From the NCBI RefSeq assembly GCF_000425745.1, contig NZ_AUEA01000009.1, positions 1 through 64,000 on the forward strand: a stretch of DNA of 64,000 nucleotides, read 5' to 3'. The notes below the pieces were generated by a model. The model saw only the letters and a list, made by a program, of their open reading frames with translations. It did not search any database and was not told the origin of the DNA. Source of the stretch: Pseudomonas cremoricolorata DSM 17059 = NBRC 16634. Its GTDB lineage: Bacteria; Pseudomonadota; Gammaproteobacteria; Pseudomonadales; Pseudomonadaceae. The position numbers and the translations under genes are program-made. The stretch's first letter is position 1. Every line of letters begins with the position of its first letter. This document shows, piece after piece, positions 42,290-49,907 of the stretch.

Positions 42290-42400
42290 TTGGGACGAAA
42301 TATAGATCGTTGGTTTCCGATATGGAAAGACCGTATGGCGCTAGGTTCAGTTAATTTCGCTATATCGGGTTATAACGATACGCGTGCTAGACTCGCCCAC
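42290..42400. promoter_or_regulatory. Divergent control region arsR-xenB / acpH
   Basis: An A+T-rich stretch that stands out from its surroundings. It holds an inverted repeat TATCG-8 bases-CGATA at 42363-42380 and a near-symmetric GGTTTCC-GATAT-GGAAAGACC at about 42311-42331. These are candidate operators for the ArsR protein. Confidence 0.45.
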
Positions 42401-42979
42401 ATGAATTATCTGGCTCACCTACACCTGGGCGGCGATCAGCCCCAGCAACTGCTCGGCAGCCTGTATGGCGACTTCGTCAAGGGCAGTCTGGAAGGGCGTT
42501 TTCCGCCTGCCGTCGAGGCGGCCATTCGCCTGCATCGGCGCATCGACAGTTTCACCGACCAGCACCCGCTGGTGCTGACCGCGCTGGCGCGCTTTCCCCG
42601 CGAGCGTCGGCGCTTTGCCGGCATTGCCCTCGATGTGTTTTTCGATCATTGCCTGGCACGTCATTGGCGCGATTATGCCGACGCCCCGCTGGCCGACTTC
42701 ACCCAGCGCTTCTACCGCGTACTGCTCGCCGAGCCGGCCTTGCCAGGGCGCCTGGCGCGCATGGCGCCATTCATGGCGGCGGATGATTGGCTGGGTAGCT
42801 ATGCCGATTTCGCTGTGCTCGAGCAGGTGTACGACGGTATCGCCCGACGCCTGTCGCGGCCCGAAGGGCTGCGCGGCGTCATGGCTGAGATCGAGGCGCT
42901 GTATGAGCCGCTGCTGGAAGACTTTCGCCACTTCTACCCGCAGTTGCAGGCCTTTGCCGCGCAGGCGCAACCTGCTTGA
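42401..42979 (+). CDS. acpH: Acyl carrier protein phosphodiesterase
   Basis: A 192-residue AcpH (HD-like) protein, which removes the phosphopantetheine arm from ACP. The start MNYLAHLHLGG, the GSLYGDFVKG segment and the catalytic-type FFDHCLARHW segment fit the family. The start at 42401 is clear since the family begins with MNYLAH. Convergent with olsA, 6 bases between the stops. Confidence 0.9.
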   Translation: MNYLAHLHLGGDQPQQLLGSLYGDFVKGSLEGRFPPAVEAAIRLHRRIDSFTDQHPLVLTALARFPRERRRFAGIALDVFFDHCLARHWRDYADAPLADFTQRFYRVLLAEPALPGRLARMAPFMAADDWLGSYADFAVLEQVYDGIARRLSRPEGLRGVMAEIEALYEPLLEDFRHFYPQLQAFAAQAQPA

Positions 42980-42985
42980 TGCAGC

Positions 42986-43774
42986 TCAGGCCGCCTGGGC
43001 ACGCGGCGCTGGAGTGACGGCGCTGGGCGCGACGCCGAACAGCGCCAGGTACACCGCCTGCTGGGCTTGCAGCGCCAGTACCGCGCGCTCCCTGCCGCGG
43101 CTTTCGATCGGTTCGAGCAGATGAATGCGTACCTGCCCGCGAGGCAGGGCGAACAGCCGTAGCAGGTGCGACAGCAGATCGTCATCGCCGACGAAAGGCG
43201 CCAGTCGATCGGCCTTGCCGTCACGCCGGTACTCGATGGCCACCGGTTGCACCGGCGTGCCGCTGTCGATGGCGCCGGCCAGCAGGCGACCGTGGAAGGT
43301 GCGCAGCTCGCGGCCGTCGGTGGTGGTGCCCTCGGGGAAAATCAACAGCGGTTGCGCGCTGTGCAACTGCTCGGCGATCTGCCCGCGCAGGCGCTGGGCA
43401 TCGCCACCGCCGCGGCGGATGAACAGGGTGCCGGCCTTTTCTGCCAACCAGCCGGCCAACGGCCAGTGGCGCACCTCGGCCTTGGACAAGAACGACAGCG
43501 GCGTGAGCATGCCCAGCAGCGGGATGTCAGTCCACGACACATGGTTGCTCAGCCACAGCATCGGCCGTTGCGGCAGCGTGCCGATCACCTCGACCTGAAA
43601 CGGCAGGGCCGCCACCAGGTGCCGCATGAAGCGCCGGCTCCAGCGCTGGCGGCGCTGCAGCGAAGGCTTGAGGCCGAGGCGCTCGGCGGCGGCCATGGCA
43701 CTGGCCATGCCGATGCCCAGGCCGAGCACCGCCAGCAGCCGCGCCAGGCGCGCGGTCACGCGCAGACGGCGCAT
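42986..43774 (-). CDS. olsA: Lyso-ornithine-lipid O-acyltransferase
   Basis: A 262-residue PlsC-type membrane acyltransferase. The HX4D site is in WLSNHVSWTDIPLLG and the second block is IFPEGTTTDG. It acylates lyso-ornithine lipid to ornithine lipid, the phosphate-free membrane lipid. The ATG at 43774 overlaps the last base of olsB; earlier in-frame ATGs lie within olsB. The pairing with olsB decides the name over a plain PlsC. Confidence 0.9.
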   Translation of the reverse strand: MRRLRVTARLARLLAVLGLGIGMASAMAAAERLGLKPSLQRRQRWSRRFMRHLVAALPFQVEVIGTLPQRPMLWLSNHVSWTDIPLLGMLTPLSFLSKAEVRHWPLAGWLAEKAGTLFIRRGGGDAQRLRGQIAEQLHSAQPLLIFPEGTTTDGRELRTFHGRLLAGAIDSGTPVQPVAIEYRRDGKADRLAPFVGDDDLLSHLLRLFALPRGQVRIHLLEPIESRGRERAVLALQAQQAVYLALFGVAPSAVTPAPRAQAA

Positions 43775-44529
43775 CACACCGCAGCCTTGAAGTGGCGGGC
43801 GTAGCGTGGGCAGAGTTGGTCGCGTTTGAGCAGGATGAACACGTCGGCGACCTGGAAGTCTTCGTCCCAGCACGGCTCGCCGCAGATCTTCGCGCCCAGG
43901 CGCATGTAGGCCTTGAGCAGCGGCGGCAGTTCAGCGGTGACGTTGCTCGGCAAGGCCAGGTTCGGCAAAGGATTCTTCGGCTCGGCGCGCAGGTGCTGGT
44001 TGCACAGGTAGCGCTCGCGCAGGCGCTGCATCACCGCATGCGCCTGCACTCCGCCATCCTGCATGGGAATGCTGGCGCAGCCCATCAGGTAGCTGTAGTT
44101 GCCTTCGTTGAGCACCTCGGCCAGTTCGCTCCACAGCACTGCGATGGTGCCGCCGTTGCGGTAGGCCGGGTCGACGCAGGTGCGTCCCAGTTCGAGGATC
44201 GGGCCTTGCAACTGCCCAAGGCCGTGGAGGCTGAATTCTTCTTCGCTGTAGAAGCGCCCCAGGTTGTTGGCGGCCTGGTGGTCGAGCAGGCGGGTGGTGG
44301 CGACCAGCTTGCCGGTGTTGAGGTCGCGCACACCGATGTGGCGGCAATGGATGTCGTAGTCGTCCGTGTCCAGACCCTGCTCGGCGCCGTTCAGACGCGC
44401 CTGGAATTCGCTGCTGAATACGGTGTAGCGCAGCGCCTGGGCTTCCTCCAGGGCGGCGGGGCCGACCAGGCGTTCGGCGTGCAGACGGCGTTCGGTGCAG
44501 GTGTCGCCAGAGCGAGCGATCCGAGTCAT
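43774..44529 (-). CDS. olsB: L-ornithine N-alpha-acyltransferase
   Basis: A 251-residue GNAT-fold acyltransferase of the OlsB/hemolysin-like group. It opens with the [10 protein letters not shown] segment and has [21 protein letters not shown] as the acyl-ACP-site block. It adds a 3-hydroxyacyl chain to ornithine, first step of ornithine lipid, made under phosphate limitation in many bacteria. No clear Pho box seen upstream. Confidence 0.92.
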   Translation of the reverse strand: MTRIARSGDTCTERRLHAERLVGPAALEEAQALRYTVFSSEFQARLNGAEQGLDTDDYDIHCRHIGVRDLNTGKLVATTRLLDHQAANNLGRFYSEEEFSLHGLGQLQGPILELGRTCVDPAYRNGGTIAVLWSELAEVLNEGNYSYLMGCASIPMQDGGVQAHAVMQRLRERYLCNQHLRAEPKNPLPNLALPSNVTAELPPLLKAYMRLGAKICGEPCWDEDFQVADVFILLKRDQLCPRYARHFKAAV

Positions 44530-44724
44530 TACGAGTCTCCATGTGCCAGCCTTGGAAGCGGGCAGGGCGGCTTGTTGTAGGCAAACTCAGGCTAGGCAGG
44601 GCCAATGTCACCCCCATGAAGCTTTGGTGATGCTTGCGTGACAGGCCGCGCGGCGTGCTGATGGGCGAGTTGTCATCAAGTGGCGGCATGCTGCAGAGCC
44701 ATCGCACGAGCAGGAGAAGCCGGC

Positions 44725-45819
44725 ATGCGCAGGCTGTGGCAAGGGGTTGGATTGATGCTGCTGTGCGCCTGCGCCGCGGCGCAGGAGGTGTGGCCGGTGC
44801 CGGACTGGCAGCGCGCAGACAACGCCTTGAACTGGCAGGCGCTGGATGACTATGCCTTTCCCACGCTGGCGGCATCCGGCCGGGCAGGGGTGCGCAGCGA
44901 TGCGCTGCTGGTGATCCGTGACGGACGCATCCTCTATGAACGCTACCGCGCACCGACCCGTGCAACCACACCGCACCTGACCTGGTCGGTGAGCAAGAGC
45001 GTGTTGGCGACGCTGCTGGGGGTGGCTTACGGGCAGCAGCGCTTCCAGCTTGCCGACCCAGCCCTGCGCTATTACCCGGCGCTGCACCAGCACCCCGACG
45101 TTCGTTTGATCGACCTGCTGCACTGGGCCAGCGGCCTGGACTGGCAGGAAGACTACGAGTACGCCCCGCTCAACTCCTCGGTGGTCGCCATGCTCTATAC
45201 CCGTGGCCGCCAGGATATGGCCGGCTACACCGCCGCGCGTCCGGCCGCGGTAGCGCCGGGCACGCGCTTTCTCTATTCCAGCGGCGACAGCAACCTGCTG
45301 GCCGCAGCCCTGCGCGGCATGCTCGCTGACCAGGACGCCGGGGACTACGCAAGGCGGGCACTGTTCGACCCGCTGGGCATCCGCAGTGCGGTTTGGGAGC
45401 GCGATGGCGCCGGCACCCTGGTGGGCTCTTCCTACCTCTACCTCAGCGCCCGTGACCTGGCGCGCATCGGCCTGTTGCTGCTGCGCGACGGGCGCTGGCA
45501 AGACCAGCAACTGCTGCCCAAGGGCTGGGTTTCTTTCAATCGCACACCGTTCGCGCCGGCCCAGGCCGCTGCCGCGCCGGGCGAGCCAATCGCCGGAGGG
45601 CACTGGTGGCTCAACCAGCCGGCTGCCGGGCGTGCTCGGCCGTGGCCGGATGCGCCGGCCGACACCTACGCGGCGCTGGGGCACTGGGGGCAGGCGCTGT
45701 ACGTGGTGCCCAGCGAGCGATTGCTGATCGTGCGCTACGGCGATGATCGCGATACCAGCTACAGCCACAACGCTTTGCTGGCACGGGTGCTGGCGGTGCT
45801 GGCCGAGGAGGCGCGATGA
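44725..45819 (+). CDS. Exported serine hydrolase (class C beta-lactamase fold)
   Basis: A 364-residue protein with a signal peptide (to about residue 19, CACAAAQ) and the beta-lactamase/penicillin-binding fold. The nucleophile motif SxxK is Ser88-Val-Ser-Lys91 in LTWSVSKSVLATLLG, and the second motif is YSSGDSN. The GHWG segment before GQALYV near the C-terminus is the third-motif region. This group includes esterases and 6-aminohexanoate-dimer hydrolases; real beta-lactamase activity is unlikely. CAGGAG ribosome site. The next gene overlaps its stop. Confidence 0.87.
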   Translation: MRRLWQGVGLMLLCACAAAQEVWPVPDWQRADNALNWQALDDYAFPTLAASGRAGVRSDALLVIRDGRILYERYRAPTRATTPHLTWSVSKSVLATLLGVAYGQQRFQLADPALRYYPALHQHPDVRLIDLLHWASGLDWQEDYEYAPLNSSVVAMLYTRGRQDMAGYTAARPAAVAPGTRFLYSSGDSNLLAAALRGMLADQDAGDYARRALFDPLGIRSAVWERDGAGTLVGSSYLYLSARDLARIGLLLLRDGRWQDQQLLPKGWVSFNRTPFAPAQAAAAPGEPIAGGHWWLNQPAAGRARPWPDAPADTYAALGHWGQALYVVPSERLLIVRYGDDRDTSYSHNALLARVLAVLAEEAR

Positions 45820-46124
45820 AACGTTGGCTGCGGTTCGCGGCGCTGCTGCTGGTGGGTGGCGCTGGGCTGTGGGTGTGGAGTGCGCGTCAGGCGCTGCATG
45901 ACTTTCCCGACATCCTGCCGGCGTACTCGGCCAAGGAGTACTGTTCCTGCCGCTTCGTCATGGGCTTTGACGCTGCCTATTGCCGGCGTTACGTCGAGCA
46001 GTACCTGCCGCTTGCCAGCCTGGAAGAAGACACCGCTCGGCAGTCGGTCAGCGCGCAGGGTCTGGGCCGGCGCCAGCAGGCGGCAGTGCAGGGGGCGGGC
46101 GAGGGCTGTCGCTTGCTGCCGTGA
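45816..46124 (+). CDS. Small membrane-anchored protein with conserved-looking Cys cluster
   Basis: A 102-residue protein: one N-terminal helix (LRFAALLLVGGAGLWVW), then a periplasmic part with Cys at EYCSCRFVMGFDAAYC and a last Cys near the end. It starts within the last codons of the serine hydrolase gene (ATGA overlap), so the two are co-translated and likely act together. Disulfides in the periplasm are plausible. No known function. Confidence 0.75.
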   Translation: MKRWLRFAALLLVGGAGLWVWSARQALHDFPDILPAYSAKEYCSCRFVMGFDAAYCRRYVEQYLPLASLEEDTARQSVSAQGLGRRQQAAVQGAGEGCRLLP

Positions 46125-46168
46125 AGGCCTGCGGGTAAGGTTGGCGATCTTGTTTCGCGAGATTTCCC

Positions 46169-46750
46169 ATGTTCAATTTGCCCCGCCTGCTGCCTGCGCT
46201 GTTGCTCTTCCTGTGCCTGCCCGCCCATGCCAACTGGCATCTGGATGGCGAGTCGTCGCGTCTGTCGTTCGTCACCGGCAAGAATGGTGACGAGGTCGAT
46301 GTGCACCGCTTCCTGGTGCTGCATGGCTCGGTCGACACCAAGGGCGCAGCCGGGTTGAGCATCGAAATGGATTCGGTCAGCAGCGGCACGCCGTTGCTCG
46401 ATGAGCGTATGCGCGAAAGCCTGTTCGAGGTGCGCAACTTCCCCGATGCGACCATCAAGGCGCAGATCGATCTGCGCCCGATCAACGACCTGGCCAATGG
46501 CGCCCAGGTCGAGCTGCGCCTGCCGTTGACGGTCACCCTGCACGGCAAGTCGCAGCGCTATCAGGCGCAACTGCTGGCCACGCGTCTGGATGAAAGGCGC
46601 TTCCAGGTGGTCACCCTCGAGCCGTTGCTGCTGCGCGCCGAGGACTTCGGCCTGCTACCGGGCCTGGAAACCCTGCGCAACGCCGCCAAGCTCAAGACCA
46701 TCAACCCGTCGGTACCGGTCAATGCGGTGCTGATCTTCACGGCGCGCTGA
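46169..46750 (+). CDS. YceI-family periplasmic lipid-binding protein
   Basis: A 193-residue exported protein: signal peptide with cleavage after LPAHA (residue 22), then the YceI lipocalin-like barrel (WHLDGESSRLSFVTGK, later ESLFEVRNFPDATIKAQ). YceI proteins bind polyisoprenoid or similar lipids; the role is unclear. A PLD-type gene follows immediately. Confidence 0.9.
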   Translation: MFNLPRLLPALLLFLCLPAHANWHLDGESSRLSFVTGKNGDEVDVHRFLVLHGSVDTKGAAGLSIEMDSVSSGTPLLDERMRESLFEVRNFPDATIKAQIDLRPINDLANGAQVELRLPLTVTLHGKSQRYQAQLLATRLDERRFQVVTLEPLLLRAEDFGLLPGLETLRNAAKLKTINPSVPVNAVLIFTAR

Positions 46751-46751
46751 A

Positions 46752-47912
46752 GTGGCCGGGCCGGTTTTCCCTTGGCGTGAAGGCAATCAGTTCGAGCTGC
46801 TGATCGACGGTCCGGCATTCTTTCCACGCATGCTGCTGGCCATCGTGCGCGCCGAGTTTCAGGTCGACCTTGAGCTGTACCTGGTCGAGGCCGGGGCTTG
46901 CGCCGATGCGGTGGTCGAGGCGCTGGAGCAGGCCGCGCAGCGCGGCGTGCAGGTGCGCTGCCTGTTCGATGACTACGGCTCGCAAGCCTTTGGCCGGCCG
47001 CTGCGCGAGCGCTTGCTCAATGCTGGCGTGGAGCTGCGCTGGTACAACCGCATCCACTGGCGCCGCGGCCTGCGCAACCTGTACCGCGACCACCGCAAGC
47101 TGCTGCTGGTGGACGAGCGCCTGGCGGTGGTCGGCGGCACCGGGGTCACCGATGAATTCTGGGTGCCGCAGGACGATTTCAGCCAGTGGCATGAGGTGAT
47201 GGTGGCCATCGAAGGGCCGCTGGTGAGCGACTGGCAATTGCTCTTCGACCGCCAGTGGCATGCCAACCAGCAGCGCAGCGCCTGGCGCCCGCCTAAGGAT
47301 TTCGATGGCCTGGCACGGGTGCCCAACCAGCCGGCGCAAGGCCAGGGGCTGGGCCGGGTGGCTTACGCCGACGCCCGGCAGCACCGCGACATCCTGCGTT
47401 CACTGGTGCGTGCGCTGAACGCCGGGGAACGCCGCATCTGGCTGGCGACGCCGTACTTCCTGCCCACCTGGAGCGTGCGCCGCTCGTTGCGCCGCGCTGC
47501 GCAGAAGGGCGTGGATGTGCGCCTGCTGCTCACCGGGCCGCGCACCGACCATGCGGCGGTGCGTTACGCCGGGCACCGCTACTACCCACGGCTGCTGCGC
47601 GCCGGGGTGAAGATCTTCGAATACCAGCCGCGCTTCCTGCACCTGAAGATGGTGCTGGTGGATGACTGGGTGAGCGTCGGTTCCTGCAATTTCGATCACT
47701 GGAACCTGCGCTTCAACCTGGAAGCCAATCTAGAGAGCCTCGACCCGGTGCTCACCGCTGAGGTCGCCGCCAGCTTCGACCGTGATTTCGCCCTGAGCGA
47801 GGAAGTCGACCTCGCCAGCTGGCGCGCGCGGCCACTGTGGCGGCGGGTCAAGCAGCGCCTGTGGGGCTGGCTCGATCGGATCGTGGCGAACCTGCTCGAC
47901 CGCCGCGCCTGA
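46752..47912 (+). CDS. Cardiolipin synthase-like phospholipase D protein (ClsB type)
   Basis: A 386-residue PLD-superfamily protein with two HKD motifs: YRDHRKLLLVDERLAVVGG and FLHLKMVLVDDWVSVGS. The lack of N-terminal membrane helices fits ClsB rather than ClsA. It would join two phosphatidylglycerols, or PG and PE, to cardiolipin. The start is a GTG, one base after the yceI stop. The pair yceI-cls suggests an envelope-lipid operon. Confidence 0.88.
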   Translation: MAGPVFPWREGNQFELLIDGPAFFPRMLLAIVRAEFQVDLELYLVEAGACADAVVEALEQAAQRGVQVRCLFDDYGSQAFGRPLRERLLNAGVELRWYNRIHWRRGLRNLYRDHRKLLLVDERLAVVGGTGVTDEFWVPQDDFSQWHEVMVAIEGPLVSDWQLLFDRQWHANQQRSAWRPPKDFDGLARVPNQPAQGQGLGRVAYADARQHRDILRSLVRALNAGERRIWLATPYFLPTWSVRRSLRRAAQKGVDVRLLLTGPRTDHAAVRYAGHRYYPRLLRAGVKIFEYQPRFLHLKMVLVDDWVSVGSCNFDHWNLRFNLEANLESLDPVLTAEVAASFDRDFALSEEVDLASWRARPLWRRVKQRLWGWLDRIVANLLDRRA

Positions 47913-47921
47913 GGCCGGCCT

Positions 47922-48320
47922 TCAGGCGACCTGCTCGACCCAGTCGTTGAGGTTGTAGTAGTTGGTCACCCGGGCGATCTTGCCGCAGTGAATGTAGAAA
48001 AACGCGCCGGCCGGCAGCACGTAGGTCTGGCCGTCGGCTGCAGGCAGGCCTTCGTCATTGGCCAGGTACTCGCCATGCACGGTGAATTCGGCAGCAGCGC
48101 GATTGCCCTCGGCGTTCTGCATGACCACGATGTCGGCCAGACGCTCGCGGTAGCAACGGTTCATTTTCTCCATGAAGCTGGCGAATTTGGCTTTGCCCAT
48201 CTGCCGTTCGCCCTGGTTGATGTCGTGAATCACATCTTCGCTGAGCAGCGCGAGAAAGCCGGGCATGTCGCCGGCGTTGAAGGCGGCGTAGTAGGCCTGG
48301 ACGAGTTCGGTAGCGGTCAT
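47922..48320 (-). CDS. SnoaL/NTF2-fold protein (ketosteroid isomerase-like)
   Basis: A 132-residue protein. The fold is seen in LVQAYYAAFNAGDMPGFLALLSEDVIHDINQG and the C-terminal IARVTNYYNLNDWVEQV. Homologues of this form occur widely in Pseudomonas as isopropylmalate/ketosteroid isomerase-like proteins of unknown substrate. Start at 48320 chosen for family length; an ATG 9 codons upstream is possible. Confidence 0.8.
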   Translation of the reverse strand: MTATELVQAYYAAFNAGDMPGFLALLSEDVIHDINQGERQMGKAKFASFMEKMNRCYRERLADIVVMQNAEGNRAAAEFTVHGEYLANDEGLPAADGQTYVLPAGAFFYIHCGKIARVTNYYNLNDWVEQVA

Positions 48321-48435
48321 GGCAAAGTTCCTGTCGTGTAGGGGCAAGGGATCGACGTTGGCCGGATGATAGGGTTTCCCCTCAGGCCCGGCTTAGCCGA
48401 GCGCGTCATCCACATCGACAAAACGACCTCTTCGC

Positions 48436-49026
48436 ATGGAAATCCGCCTGTTGCACGGCGCTGCGATCGCGCCCTACATCGATGACCTCGCTCGCCTGCG
48501 CTTGACGGTGTTTCGCGAGTTCCCCTACCTCTACGACGGCTCGCTGGACTACGAGGCCGATTATCTGGCCGCCTATGCCCGCTCAGGGCGCAGCCTGCTG
48601 GTGCTGGCGCTGGACGACGGCAAGGTGGTCGGCGCCTCGACCGGCCTGCCGCTGGTCGACCAAGTGCCGGAGTTCCAGCAGCCGTTCCTCGACCAGGGCC
48701 GCGACCCCAACGCGGTGTACTACTTCGGCGAGTCGCTGGTGCTGCCGGAGTACCGCAACCAGGGCCTGGGCGTGCGCTTTTTCATCGAGCGCGAGTCGTA
48801 CGCACACAAGCTGGCCGAGTTCGACTACTGCGCCTTCTGCGCCGTGGAACGGCCCTCCGGCCACCCGTTGCGCCCCGCCGACTACAAACCACTGCAAGGC
48901 TTCTGGCGCAATCGCGGGTTTCTTCACGAACCCTCGCTGCGCACACGTTATGCATGGCGTGATCTGGATGAGGCCGAGGAGTCGGACAAGATCATGTCGT
49001 TCTGGCTCAAGGCCCTGCCGGCATGA
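48436..49026 (+). CDS. GNAT N-acetyltransferase
   Basis: A 196-residue GNAT protein. The acetyl-CoA loop is in LPEYRNQGLGVRFF. Its end overlaps the start of a carbon-nitrogen hydrolase gene in an ATGA arrangement. In several bacteria such an acetyltransferase and a nitrilase-family domain are one protein, so they probably form one enzyme pair. Substrate unknown, likely an amine or amino-acid derivative. Confidence 0.87.
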   Translation: MEIRLLHGAAIAPYIDDLARLRLTVFREFPYLYDGSLDYEADYLAAYARSGRSLLVLALDDGKVVGASTGLPLVDQVPEFQQPFLDQGRDPNAVYYFGESLVLPEYRNQGLGVRFFIERESYAHKLAEFDYCAFCAVERPSGHPLRPADYKPLQGFWRNRGFLHEPSLRTRYAWRDLDEAEESDKIMSFWLKALPA

Positions 49027-49889
49027 TCCGCCTGGCGGCGTGCCAGTACGCCATCGAATTGCTGGAAACCTGGGACGCCTACGCCGAGCATCTGCAGGCG
49101 TTGTGCGCCGAGGCGGTGCACGGCGGGGCACAATTGCTGCTGTTGCCGGAGTACGCCGGGCTGGTGCTCAGTGGCCAGTTGCCCGCTGCGCAGCGCGGTG
49201 ATCTACACGGCTCGATCAGCGGCATCCAGCCGCTGATTCCACGCTGGTTGGCGCTGTGTGAAGGCATCGCCCGCGAGCATGGGGTGTACCTGCAACCCGG
49301 CAGCCTGCCGGTGCTCGACGGCGATGGGCGCTATCGCAACCGGGCGTGGCTGTTCGGGCCGGAAGGGGTGCTGGGTCATCAGGACAAACTGATGATGACC
49401 CGCTTCGAGAAGGAACAGTGGGACATCAGCGCCGGCAGCGGGCTGAAGGTGTTCGAGACGGCACTCGGCCGACTGGGCATTCTGATCTGCTACGACAACG
49501 AATTTCCCATGCTCGCCCGGCGCCTGGCCGAGCAGGGCGCCGACCTGATTCTGGCGCCCAGTTGCACCGACACCGAGGCCGGTTACCACCGGGTACGCAT
49601 CGGCGCCCAGGCGCGGGCGCTGGAGAACCAGATCGCCGTATTGCAAAGCCCGACCGTGGGCCTGGCGCCGTGGTCACCGGCGCTGGACGAAAACGTCGGC
49701 TGCGCCGGCCTGTACGTGCCGCCGGACTATGGCATGCCGGCCGATGGTGTAGTCGCGCAGAGCAGCATCATGAGCCCAGCGAGTAGCCAATGGCTGTTCA
49801 CCCTGCTGGATATCGGCGCTGTCCGCCGCGTGCGAGACGTGGGCCAGGTTTTGATTCGGCGCGATTGGCCGGATCAGTTCGCGCTGTGA
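49023..49889 (+). CDS. Carbon-nitrogen hydrolase (nitrilase superfamily)
   Basis: A 288-residue nitrilase-superfamily amidase. The Glu-Lys-Cys triad is visible: Glu in LLLLPEYAGL, Lys in GHQDKLMMTRFE, Cys in ILICYDNEFPML. It hydrolyses an amide or nitrile. Translation is coupled to the GNAT gene before it. It ends 18 bases before the stop of the convergent Rhs gene. Confidence 0.9.
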   Translation: MIRLAACQYAIELLETWDAYAEHLQALCAEAVHGGAQLLLLPEYAGLVLSGQLPAAQRGDLHGSISGIQPLIPRWLALCEGIAREHGVYLQPGSLPVLDGDGRYRNRAWLFGPEGVLGHQDKLMMTRFEKEQWDISAGSGLKVFETALGRLGILICYDNEFPMLARRLAEQGADLILAPSCTDTEAGYHRVRIGAQARALENQIAVLQSPTVGLAPWSPALDENVGCAGLYVPPDYGMPADGVVAQSSIMSPASSQWLFTLLDIGAVRRVRDVGQVLIRRDWPDQFAL

Positions 49890-49907
49890 CCACCGCTGCC
49901 GCGCACC

